Source: Lachnospiraceae bacterium
Lineage (GTDB): Bacteria; Bacillota_A; Clostridia; Lachnospirales; Lachnospiraceae
Length of the DNA: 12,416 nucleotides
Direction: 5' to 3'
NCBI GenBank assembly: GCA_016281675.1
Contig: JAEEJD010000070.1
Location: forward strand, 1 to 12,416
Shown here: in pieces, positions 1 to 9,635 of the stretch
Layout: every line of letters starts with the position of its first letter
How positions within the stretch are numbered: the first letter of the stretch is position 1
Translations under genes and position numbers: made by a program
Notes under the pieces: model-generated
What the model was told of the DNA's origin: nothing
Seen by the model: the letters and a program-made list of their open reading frames with translations, nothing else
Database searches by the model: none

Positions 1-876
1 AATCTTATCAGAAGTTACAGTGAAGAGACTTTTGTAATAGATTCTGATGAAGATAACAATGTTCATATCGAGTGCGGAAAATCAAAACTTGATATAAACG
101 GAAGATCGGCCGAGGAATTTGTTCTTCTTCCCGAACTTGATAAATCAAATCCTATAAAGATATCTCAATTTTCACTTAAAGATATTATCAGACAGACTAT
201 ATTCTCAATTTCAGACAATGATACAAACAAGATAATGACCGGTGAATTGTTTGAGATAAAAGGAGATAAGTTTAAAGTAGTATCTCTGGACGGTCACAGA
301 ATATCTCTTCGTATCATAACCTTAAAAGAAAGTTATGAAGACAGCTCTGTTATAGTTCCCGGAAAGACTCTGTCCGAACTTTATAAGATCATCCCCGGAG
401 ATGTTGATAAGGATGTTTCTATATTCTTATGTGAAAATCACGTGATTTTTGAATATGATTCGGTCAAAGTTGTATCAAGGATAATTGAAGGTAATTATTT
501 CAAGATCGATCAGATGATATCAAATGATTATGAAACAAAGATTGACGTAAACAAAAAAGATCTTCTTGAAGTAATAAACCGTGCGACTCTCCTTGTAAAA
601 GAAGGAGATAAGAAACCTATTGTTTTCAATGTTAATGACAATATTGCAACTCTCAGTATCAAATCAACAATAGGAAGCATGAATGATGATGTTGATATAG
701 AAAAATCAGGTAAGGATATAATGATAGGTTTCAATCCCAAGTTTCTTATTGATGCGCTCAGAGTTATAGATGACGAAAACGTTACTCTTTACATGGTTAA
801 TCCTAAGGCTCCGTGCATCATTAAAAACGACGATGATTCATACCTTTACCTTATACTGCCGGTAAATTTCTCATAA
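1..876 (+). CDS. dnaN: DNA polymerase III beta subunit (sliding clamp), 3' part
   Basis: The reading frame is open from base 1 to TAA at 874-876 and gives 291 residues. Family members run to about 366-370, so roughly the first 75 residues lie before the window. The product is the ring-shaped clamp that encircles DNA and tethers DNA polymerase III and other partners. Seen in sequence: a middle-domain signature MTGELFEIKGD...VVSLDGHR, equivalent to the usual TDGHR motif, and a C-terminus YLYLILPVNFS matching the family's conserved C-terminal strand beside the partner-binding cleft. The first in-frame ATG, at 235, is internal to the protein and is not the start. Only 3 bases separate its stop from rlbA, so the two are almost certainly co-transcribed. 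Its promoter and start are outside the window. The family call is very secure. Confidence 0.96.
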   Translation, partial: NLIRSYSEETFVIDSDEDNNVHIECGKSKLDINGRSAEEFVLLPELDKSNPIKISQFSLKDIIRQTIFSISDNDTNKIMTGELFEIKGDKFKVVSLDGHRISLRIITLKESYEDSSVIVPGKTLSELYKIIPGDVDKDVSIFLCENHVIFEYDSVKVVSRIIEGNYFKIDQMISNDYETKIDVNKKDLLEVINRATLLVKEGDKKPIVFNVNDNIATLSIKSTIGSMNDDVDIEKSGKDIMIGFNPKFLIDALRVIDDENVTLYMVNPKAPCIIKNDDDSYLYLILPVNFS

Positions 877-879
877 ATT

Positions 880-1092
880 ATGGAAAAAATCACGATAAGA
901 GATGAACATATAAAGCTCGGACAGGCACTCAAACTGTCAGGTGCAGTCGGATCCGGTGTTGAAGCAAAAGTCTATATTAACGAAGGACTTGTAAAAGTCA
1001 ACGGTGAAGTATGCACTGAGCGCGGAAAAAAGCTCTTTGACGGTGATAAAATCAAATACAAAGATAAAGAATATGTGATCTGCGGTAATTGA
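880..1092 (+). CDS. rlbA: S4-domain RNA-binding protein RlbA/YaaA
   Basis: This 70-residue protein consists almost entirely of one S4 RNA-binding fold. Seen in sequence: IKLGQALKLSGAVGSGVEAKVYINEGLVKVNGEVCTERGKKL, the helix-turn-strand pattern of S4 domains (residues about 12-50), followed by GDKIKYKDKEYVI. In Firmicutes a small S4 protein (YaaA, now RlbA) sits between dnaN and recF, which is exactly its place here. It is associated with ribosome assembly, although its precise role is not settled. The ATG lies 3 bases after the dnaN stop and I see no good Shine-Dalgarno upstream, so translation may depend on ribosomes finishing dnaN. Identification rests on fold plus synteny. Confidence 0.92.
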   Translation: MEKITIRDEHIKLGQALKLSGAVGSGVEAKVYINEGLVKVNGEVCTERGKKLFDGDKIKYKDKEYVICGN

Positions 1093-1114
1093 TATTTATA
1101 CAAGAGGGATATAA

Positions 1115-4157
<3,043 letters not shown>

Positions 4158-4176
4158 TAAGCTTTCAATCCTTTGG

Positions 4177-4182
4177 AAAGGA
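4177..4182 (+). promoter_or_regulatory. gyrA ribosome binding site
   Basis: AAAGGA lies 11 bases before the ATG at 4194 and decides that start over the upstream in-frame TTG at 4173, which overlaps this site. The element is also the right arm of the inverted repeat TCCTTT-GG-AAAGGA (4169-4182), so it could be partly hidden in a small mRNA hairpin. Confidence 0.75.
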
Positions 4183-4193
4183 AAACATACAAT

Positions 4194-6791
4194 ATGGATG
4201 ACAAGATTTTCGACCGAATAAATGACGTCGATCTGATCAAAACTATGGAAACCTCGTACATCGATTACGCCATGAGCGTTATCGCTGCGCGTGCGCTTCC
4301 CGATGTAAGAGACGGTCTCAAACCGGTACAGAGAAGAGTTCTGTACTCTATGATCGAGCTTAATAACGGACCCGACAAGCCTCACAGAAAATGTGCGCGT
4401 ATCGTCGGTGATACGATGGGTAAATACCATCCTCACGGTGACAGCTCGATCTACGGTGCACTTGTAAATATGGCTCAGGACTGGTCATTTCGAGCTCCGC
4501 TCGTAGACGGTCACGGAAACTTCGGTTCGGTCGACGGCGACAGCGCGGCTGCGATGAGATATACGGAAGCAAGACTTTCCAAGATCTCAATGGAAATGCT
4601 CGCAGATATAGGCAAAGATACGGTTGACTTTGTACCGAACTTTGACGAAACGGAAAAAGAGCCTACGGTACTTCCTTCAAGATTTCCTAATCTTCTTGTG
4701 AACGGTACGACAGGTATCGCAGTCGGTATGGCGACCAATATTCCGCCTCACAATCTTACGGAAGTCATAAACGCCGTTGTTAAGATCATAGACAACAGAG
4801 TTGAAGAGGACAGGGATACGGAGATCGACGAACTTCTCGACTGTGTTAAAGGTCCTGATTTTCCGACAGGGGGTATCATTCTCGGAAGACGCGGAATAGA
4901 GAGTGCATACAGAACGGGAAGAGGCAAGATCAAAGTTCGCGGTGTGAGTGATATCGTGCTGATGGAAAACGGCAAGAGTCAGATCATCATCACCGAGCTT
5001 CCTTTCCTTGTCAATAAAGCAAGGCTTCTTGAGAAGATCGCGGAGCTTGTAAGAGACAAGAAGATCGACGGTATAACGGATCTTCGTGATGAATCCGACA
5101 GGGACGGAATGAGAGTCGTTGTTGAACTCCGTCGTGACGTAAATGCCAGCATCGTACTGAATCAGCTTTATAAACATACGCAGCTTCAGGATACGTTCGG
5201 TGTTATAAACCTTGCTCTTGTAAATAACGAACCGAAGGTCATGAACCTTCTCGAGATGCTGACACATTATCTGAAGCATCAGGAAGATGTTGTTACGAGA
5301 AGGACCAAATACGATCTGAACAAAGCGGAAGAGCGTGCCCATATACTGCAAGGTCTGCTCATCGCTCTTGATAATATCGATGAAGTCATAGCCATCATAA
5401 GAGGCAGTGCGAATGTTGCCGAAGCCAAAGAGAAACTGATAGAACGTTTCGGTCTGTCCGAGGCACAGTCGGCAGCGATCGTGGAGATGAGGCTTCGCGC
5501 ACTGACAGGTCTTGAGCGTGAGAAGCTTGAAACCGAGTATGCGGAACTTCAGAAGAAGATCGCCGAGTACAAAGCCATCCTTGCGGATGAAAAACTTCTC
5601 CTCGGAGTGATAAAATCAGAGATACTTCAAATATCCGACAAGTTCGGTGATGAGAGAAGGACGCAGATCGGTCTTGACGATTCGGAACTTACGAATGAGG
5701 ATCTCATTCCGAAGGAGAATACCGTTATTGCCATGACGAGTCTCGGATATATCAAGCGTATGACGGTTGATAACTTCAAGGCTCAGAACCGCGGCGGTAA
5801 GGGTATAAAAGGAATGAAGACCATAGATGAGGATTACATCGAGGACCTTTTGATGTGCAATACTCATCAGTCGATCATGTTCTTCACCAATCTCGGAAGA
5901 GTATACCGCAAGAAAGCATACGAGATTCCCGAGGCAAGCCGTAATTCGAGAGGTGTTGCGATAGTCAATCTCCTGCAGCTTCAGAGCGGTGAGAAGATAT
6001 CCGCGATGATCCCGGTCACGGAGGTCAACGAGAACAAGAACCTCCTGATGGTCACGAAGAAAGGTACGGTCAAGAAGACAAATATACTCGAATACAACAA
6101 TATCCGTAAAAAAGGTCTGATAGCGATCACGCTTCGCGACGACGACGAACTTATCGAAGTCAAGACAACGGATAAGGATTCCGAGATATTCCTTGTAACA
6201 AAACAGGGTATGTGCATCAGGTTCAAGGAAACGGATGTAAGATCAACAGGAAGATCTTCGATGGGCGTTATCGGAATGAACCTGTCCGACGGGGACGAGA
6301 TCGTCGGGATGCAGATAGATACACAGGGCGATTCGCTCCTCATCGTATCGGAGCTCGGTTTCGGAAAGAGAACTCTTCTGTCCGAATTCCATCTTCAGAA
6401 GCGAGGCGGTAAAGGTGTCAAGTGCTACAAGATAATGGAAAAGACAGGGGATGTTGTCGGTGTCAAGGCTGTTACCGATGAGCACGAGATCATGATGATC
6501 ACCGATCAGGGTATAATAATCCAGCTTCGTATGGAGGATATAAAGGTCATTTCAAGGATCACGTCCGGTGTTAAGATGATCAGTCTCGACAAAGGCGTAA
6601 GAGTAGCCAAGATCGCCAAAGTCCGTGAGAAGATATCGGACGGAGACAAAGATATCGACATGGATGAGATCGATGATGTTGTTATCAACATCGCCAAATC
6701 GGACGAACCCGTCGTTGTCGTACACGATGAAGTGGATATAGACGATGACGAAGAGGATACAAGATTCGAAGGAATGGATGACGAAGAGTAG
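4194..6791 (+). CDS. gyrA: DNA gyrase subunit A
   Basis: GyrA is the DNA breakage-reunion and wrapping subunit. From the ATG at 4194 it has 865 residues, near the family norm. Seen in sequence: the winged-helix active site with catalytic Tyr123 in [13 protein letters not shown]; the quinolone-determining stretch [10 protein letters not shown] at residues 79-88, with Ser84 matching E. coli Ser83 but Gly88 where E. coli has Asp87; a coiled-coil tower region around 360-470; and a beta-pinwheel C-terminal domain opening with GyrA-box QNRGGKG at 531-537, which separates GyrA from ParC. A second box-like QKRGGKG occurs at 735-741. The last 50 residues form a highly acidic tail (24 Asp/Glu). It lies 36 bases after gyrB with no promoter or terminator in between, so co-transcription is likely. 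Confidence 0.98.
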   Translation: MDDKIFDRINDVDLIKTMETSYIDYAMSVIAARALPDVRDGLKPVQRRVLYSMIELNNGPDKPHRKCARIVGDTMGKYHPHGDSSIYGALVNMAQDWSFRAPLVDGHGNFGSVDGDSAAAMRYTEARLSKISMEMLADIGKDTVDFVPNFDETEKEPTVLPSRFPNLLVNGTTGIAVGMATNIPPHNLTEVINAVVKIIDNRVEEDRDTEIDELLDCVKGPDFPTGGIILGRRGIESAYRTGRGKIKVRGVSDIVLMENGKSQIIITELPFLVNKARLLEKIAELVRDKKIDGITDLRDESDRDGMRVVVELRRDVNASIVLNQLYKHTQLQDTFGVINLALVNNEPKVMNLLEMLTHYLKHQEDVVTRRTKYDLNKAEERAHILQGLLIALDNIDEVIAIIRGSANVAEAKEKLIERFGLSEAQSAAIVEMRLRALTGLEREKLETEYAELQKKIAEYKAILADEKLLLGVIKSEILQISDKFGDERRTQIGLDDSELTNEDLIPKENTVIAMTSLGYIKRMTVDNFKAQNRGGKGIKGMKTIDEDYIEDLLMCNTHQSIMFFTNLGRVYRKKAYEIPEASRNSRGVAIVNLLQLQSGEKISAMIPVTEVNENKNLLMVTKKGTVKKTNILEYNNIRKKGLIAITLRDDDELIEVKTTDKDSEIFLVTKQGMCIRFKETDVRSTGRSSMGVIGMNLSDGDEIVGMQIDTQGDSLLIVSELGFGKRTLLSEFHLQKRGGKGVKCYKIMEKTGDVVGVKAVTDEHEIMMITDQGIIIQLRMEDIKVISRITSGVKMISLDKGVRVAKIAKVREKISDGDKDIDMDEIDDVVINIAKSDEPVVVVHDEVDIDDDEEDTRFEGMDDEE

Positions 6792-6806
6792 CATTGACGA
6801 TTGAAC

Positions 6807-6815
6807 AGGAAAGAG
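6807..6815 (+). promoter_or_regulatory. Ribosome binding site of the GT2 gene
   Basis: AGGAAAGAG ends 9 bases before the ATG at 6825. A start at the in-frame TTG at 6801 would place this site inside the gene, so 6825 is preferred. Confidence 0.65.
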
Positions 6816-6824
6816 AATAAGAGT

Positions 6825-7778
6825 ATGAAAAACGAAAACTATGATAATTATCTTCTTTCAATAGTCGTACCGGTATACAACGAGGAAAACGGTATCAAGC
6901 CGTTCCTTGACAGAACCGAAGCGGTTGTCGAAAAGCTCGGATGCAAATACGAGATCATATTTTCTCTTGATCCTTCAACTGACAGAACATATGAAGTGAT
7001 CAAGGAAAACATGGAACGTAACCGCAACATCAAGCTCATCACGATGAGCAGAAGGTTCCGTCAGGCAGCTGCAACAATGGCCGGTGTGCTTAACTGTAAG
7101 GGAGACATCTGCGTTGTTATCGATGTGGATCTTCAGGATCCCCCCGAGGTTATACTTGATCTCGTTGATAAGTGGAAAGAAGGATATGACGTTGTATATG
7201 CCCAGCGTATCGACCGTCAGGGCGAGACAAAGGTCAGAAAGGTCATCGATCTTACCGCGTACCGTGTTATCAATTTCCTCTCAAGCGTTGAGATACCTGT
7301 TGATACCGCTGATTTCAGACTGATCAACCGCCGTGTCATAGAAGAGATCCGCAAGATGCCCGAGACCAACATGTTCTTCCGCGGTATGGTAAGTTATGTC
7401 GGATTCAAACAGGCGGCAGTCAGATATCACAGAGAAGCAAGAGAAGCGGACGTATCAAAATACAACAGACTGTGGGGAGAATTCCGCATGGGATTCCACG
7501 GGATATTCTGTTTCTCAAGCAAACCTCTCGAATATGTAACTTTCCTCGGAGGATTCATGACGGCATTCGGCGTGCTGCTCGGGATCATTCACGGTATCAG
7601 GAAGATCTTCGATGAACGTGAGAATTACTCCAATAACGGACTCGTTTCCCTTATATGGTTCATGGGCGGACTCATTATATTCGTATGCGGACTGCTCGGC
7701 GAATATATTACGAGAATATACGATGACGTAAAAGGAAGACAGCGTTATATCATTGATGAATTTGACGAGAACGAATGA
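6825..7778 (+). CDS. GT2 family glycosyltransferase, polyprenyl-phosphate sugar synthase type (CsbB/GtrB-like)
   Basis: This 317-residue protein has an N-terminal GT-A domain with LSIVVPVYNEE at 11-21, the metal/nucleotide-sugar motif DVDLQDPPE at 100-108 (DxD at 100-102), and two C-terminal membrane helices near 236-256 and 273-293. That architecture is typical of enzymes that move a sugar from a nucleotide donor onto undecaprenyl phosphate at the inner face of the membrane, such as CsbB, GtrB and ArnC-like proteins. The usual DDGS motif is replaced by LDPSTD at 48-53, seen in a subset of this family. The stop overlaps the fumarase alpha start (ATGA), implying translational coupling. It lies 33 bases after gyrA without a visible promoter. 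The sugar and acceptor cannot be read from the sequence; the YfhO homologue downstream is a plausible partner. Confidence 0.88.
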   Translation: MKNENYDNYLLSIVVPVYNEENGIKPFLDRTEAVVEKLGCKYEIIFSLDPSTDRTYEVIKENMERNRNIKLITMSRRFRQAAATMAGVLNCKGDICVVIDVDLQDPPEVILDLVDKWKEGYDVVYAQRIDRQGETKVRKVIDLTAYRVINFLSSVEIPVDTADFRLINRRVIEEIRKMPETNMFFRGMVSYVGFKQAAVRYHREAREADVSKYNRLWGEFRMGFHGIFCFSSKPLEYVTFLGGFMTAFGVLLGIIHGIRKIFDERENYSNNGLVSLIWFMGGLIIFVCGLLGEYITRIYDDVKGRQRYIIDEFDENE

Positions 7779-8617
7779 GAGAGATATCCGTAGAGAAAAT
7801 CACAGACGCCGTGGAGCGTATGTGCATAAAGGTCTGTCATGAGCTTTCGGATGATATGAAAGCGTGTCTTGACAGAGCTTATGATGACGAAACATCGGAT
7901 ATCGGCAAAAAGATACTCGGACAGCTCAAAGAGAATCTCGATATAGCCAAAGAGGAGATGATACCCATATGCCAGGATACGGGAATGGCGGTCATCTTTT
8001 TGAAAATAGGTCAGGATGTTCATTTAACCGGCGGAGATATAAGCGATGCGGTCAATGAAGGTGTGAGACGCGGATATACGAAAGGATTCCTTCGTAAATC
8101 CGTCGTTTCCGATCCCATTGAAAGAGTCAACACCAAAGACAATACTCCCGCCGTCATTCATTTCGAATTGGTTCCCGGAGATAAAGTAAATATAACGCTG
8201 GCGCCGAAAGGCTTCGGTTCGGAAAATATGAGCCGCGTGTTCATGCTCAAGCCCGCCGACGGCATTGAAGGCGTGAAAGATGCGATACTTACCGCCGTCA
8301 AAGATGCCGGACCGAACGCATGTCCGCCGATGGTCGTCGGAGTCGGGGTCGGAGGCACTTTCGAGAAATGTGCCCTTATGGCAAAGGAAGCGCTGACAAG
8401 GCCCGCCGGAGTTCAATCGGATATCGGATACATAAAAGAACTTGAAGAGGAGATGCTTCAAAAGATCAACGATCTTAACATAGGCCCTGCGGGACTCGGA
8501 GGAAAAACAACCGCGTTCGCTGTCAATATCAACACGTACCCGACCCATATAGCGGGTCTGCCCGTTGCCGTTAATATATGCTGTCACGTTAACAGACATA
8601 TCACCGAGGAAATATAA
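7775..8617 (+). CDS. Class I (iron-sulfur) fumarate hydratase, alpha subunit
   Basis: With the next gene this makes a two-subunit, oxygen-sensitive fumarase that reversibly hydrates fumarate to malate. The 280-residue length suits the alpha subunit. Seen in sequence: CQDTG at residues 66-70, NACPPMVVGVGVGG at 181-194 and a C-terminal CCHVNRH at 269-275. Cys66, Cys183 and Cys269 or Cys270 are the likely ligands of the [4Fe-4S] cluster that activates the substrate, judged from spacing in characterised class I fumarases. The motif PIERVNTKDNTPAVIHFE and LAPKGFGSENMSR are also family hallmarks. The start overlaps the GT2 stop (ATGA) with no strong Shine-Dalgarno, so translation is probably coupled. 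L(+)-tartrate dehydratase (TtdAB) is the close alternative; without tartrate genes nearby, fumarase is favoured. Confidence 0.92.
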   Translation: MREISVEKITDAVERMCIKVCHELSDDMKACLDRAYDDETSDIGKKILGQLKENLDIAKEEMIPICQDTGMAVIFLKIGQDVHLTGGDISDAVNEGVRRGYTKGFLRKSVVSDPIERVNTKDNTPAVIHFELVPGDKVNITLAPKGFGSENMSRVFMLKPADGIEGVKDAILTAVKDAGPNACPPMVVGVGVGGTFEKCALMAKEALTRPAGVQSDIGYIKELEEEMLQKINDLNIGPAGLGGKTTAFAVNINTYPTHIAGLPVAVNICCHVNRHITEEI

Positions 8618-8618
8618 G

Positions 8619-9140
8619 ATGGATAAGCACATCACCGTTCCGTTTGATCAAAGTGTATCGGAAACGCTTAAAGCGGGAGATTACGTATATCTGACAGGTA
8701 CCGTGTATGTGGCAAGAGATGCCGCACACAAGAGGATGACGGAAGCGCTTTCGGCCGGAAAGGATCTTCCGTTTGATATAAAAGATCAGACGATATATTA
8801 CATGGGGCCTTCACCCGCCAGGGACGGACGTGTGATTGGTTCGGCCGGACCAACTACCGCGAGTCGTATGGATAAATATGCTCCGACTCTTATGGATCTC
8901 GGACAGACCGGGATGATAGGAAAAGGCAAAAGAACTCAGGCCGTCAAAGATTCCATGATCAGGAACAAAGTAACGTATTTTGCGGCAGTCGGAGGTGCCG
9001 GTGCGCTGCTTTCCAAATGTATCACGTCTTCCGAGGTGATCGCATATGAAGATCTCGGAGCGGAAGCGGTAAGAAAACTGACGGTCCGTGATTTTCCTGT
9101 TATAGTGGTCATGGACTGTCACGGCGGATGTTTATATTGA
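8619..9140 (+). CDS. Class I fumarate hydratase, beta subunit (Fe-S hydro-lyase)
   Basis: This 173-residue protein is the second half of the class I fumarase. The active site forms at the interface with alpha, the beta chain contributing substrate-binding and catalytic residues. Seen in sequence: LTGTVYVARDAAHKRM near the N-terminus (R33, H37 and R39), GPSPA at 63-67, the signature GPTTASRMD at 77-85, GKGKR at 101-105, and TYFAAVGGAGALLSK at 119-133. The start at 8619 follows the alpha stop by 1 base and is backed by a GAGGA site at 8606-8610; a longer in-frame start at 8565 would overlap alpha and is not supported. Bases 8609-8621 pack site, stop and start together, as in an obligate two-subunit enzyme. 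Its stop codon lies inside the -35 box of the tRNA promoter. Confidence 0.92.
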   Translation: MDKHITVPFDQSVSETLKAGDYVYLTGTVYVARDAAHKRMTEALSAGKDLPFDIKDQTIYYMGPSPARDGRVIGSAGPTTASRMDKYAPTLMDLGQTGMIGKGKRTQAVKDSMIRNKVTYFAAVGGAGALLSKCITSSEVIAYEDLGAEAVRKLTVRDFPVIVVMDCHGGCLY

Positions 9141-9166
9141 CAATATCCCCGTTCATTATATATAAT
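9137..9166 (+). promoter_or_regulatory. Promoter of tRNA-Ser
   Basis: A perfect sigma-A type promoter: -35 TTGACA at 9137-9142, an 18-base spacer, and -10 TATAAT at 9161-9166. Transcription would start near 9173, giving a leader of about 37 bases before the tRNA at 9210. The -35 box contains the TGA stop of the fumarase beta gene. The -10 lies inside a 16-base palindrome (9153-9168). Confidence 0.8.
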
Positions 9167-9209
9167 GACTTGGCTGACGAATACTTGGTATGCAAGACTT
9201 TAGCAATTT

Positions 9210-9297
9210 GGAGAAATACTCAAGAGGCTGAAGAGGCGCCCCTGCTAAGGGTGTAGGTCGGGCAACCGGCGCGAGGGTTCAAATCCCTCTTTCTCCG
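9210..9297 (+). tRNA. tRNA-Ser (anticodon GCU)
   Basis: The 88-base gene folds as a class II tRNA. The acceptor GGAGAAA (9210-9216) pairs fully with TTTCTCC (9290-9296), with discriminator G9297. The anticodon stem CGCCC (9237-9241) pairs with GGGTG (9249-9253) including one G-U, and its loop CTGCTAA carries anticodon GCT at 9244-9246, reading serine codons AGC and AGU. A long variable arm rich in GGTCGG/CCGGC follows, as expected for serine. The T arm GAGGG (9273-9277) pairs with CCCTC (9285-9289) around loop TTCAAAT. CCA is not encoded, so it must be added enzymatically. It has its own consensus promoter. Confidence 0.97.
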
Positions 9298-9320
9298 TTT
9301 AGTGATTCACCGGTAGGATG

Positions 9321-9350
9321 AGGATGGCAGGTAATGCCATCTTTATTGTT
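9321..9350 (+). terminator. Hairpin with U-rich tail after tRNA-Ser
   Basis: GATGGCA (9323-9329) pairs perfectly with TGCCATC (9335-9341) around the 5-base loop GGTAA; one more G-U and one A-T pair can be added outside. TTTATTGTT follows. This fits an intrinsic terminator for the tRNA transcript. It sits only 3 bases before the ribosome site of the TSCPD gene, for which I see no separate promoter, so it may be leaky or act as an attenuator. Confidence 0.6.
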
Positions 9351-9352
9351 AT

Positions 9353-9360
9353 AAGGAGGA
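9353..9360 (+). promoter_or_regulatory. Strong ribosome binding site of the TSCPD gene
   Basis: AAGGAGGA lies 5 bases before the ATG at 9366. It fixes that start over the upstream in-frame ATG at 9318, whose extra residues would be encoded by the hairpin and by this site itself. Confidence 0.85.
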
Positions 9361-9365
9361 AGATC

Positions 9366-9620
9366 ATGCATTACACATATCAGCCCAACGGAGTTTGTTC
9401 AAAACAGATCGATTTTGATATCATCGGAGATATCATTACCAATATTTCTTTTTCCGGAGGATGTAACGGAAATCTTAAGGCCATTTCAAAGCTTTGCAAC
9501 GGAATGAGTGTTTCGGAGATCGAAAGCAAGCTTCTCGGAAACGACTGTAACGGCAGGGGCACATCCTGTGCCGATCAGTTCGCAAAAGCAGTCAGGGAAG
9601 CATATGCCGCGAGCAGATAA
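9366..9620 (+). CDS. Stand-alone TSCPD domain-containing protein
   Basis: The 84-residue protein begins MHYTYQPNGVCSKQIDFDI and contains ISFSGGCNGNLKAI at 27-40 and GTSCADQFAKAV at 65-76, the hallmarks of the small TSCPD family (TIGR03905 type) common in Clostridia. TSCPD domains also occur at the C-terminus of some B12-dependent ribonucleotide reductases, but the function of the free-standing version is not known. It has five cysteines, at 11, 33, 44, 61 and 68; those in GVC, GGC and TSC lie in conserved-looking motifs and could bind metal, which is inference. The start is set by the strong ribosome site. It follows tRNA-Ser and is 15 bases ahead of yfhO. Base composition looks like that of its neighbours, with no sign of recent transfer. 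Confidence 0.85.
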   Translation: MHYTYQPNGVCSKQIDFDIIGDIITNISFSGGCNGNLKAISKLCNGMSVSEIESKLLGNDCNGRGTSCADQFAKAVREAYAASR

Positions 9621-9635
9621 CGCTCATTGTCATAA

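Noticed and set aside
4173..4193. TTG at 4173 as the gyrA start, adding 7 residues
   Set aside because: The only good ribosome site (4177-4182) overlaps the added codons, and the ATG at 4194 gives the normal GyrA N-terminus.
4677..5351. Open frame of 224 codons on the minus strand inside gyrA
   Set aside because: It is antisense to conserved GyrA sequence, with no domain pattern or supporting start signal.
6794..6822. TTGACG followed 17 bases later by a weak -10, as a promoter for the GT2 gene
   Set aside because: The -10 candidate (AATAAG region) is poor and transcription would start at or after the ribosome binding site, leaving no usable leader.
8565..8618. Longer start for the fumarase beta subunit, overlapping alpha by 53 bases
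   Set aside because: The ATG at 8619 has a GAGGA site at proper spacing and gives the usual beta N-terminus; the added residues look like an out-of-frame reading of alpha.
9168..9188. ACTTGG repeated at 9168-9173 and 9183-9188 in the tRNA leader
   Set aside because: Two 6-base copies 15 bases apart are expected by chance and show no further pattern.
9318..9365. Upstream in-frame ATG at 9318 for the TSCPD protein, adding 16 residues
   Set aside because: The extra residues are encoded by a terminator-like hairpin and the strong AAGGAGGA site; the family begins MHYTY at 9366.
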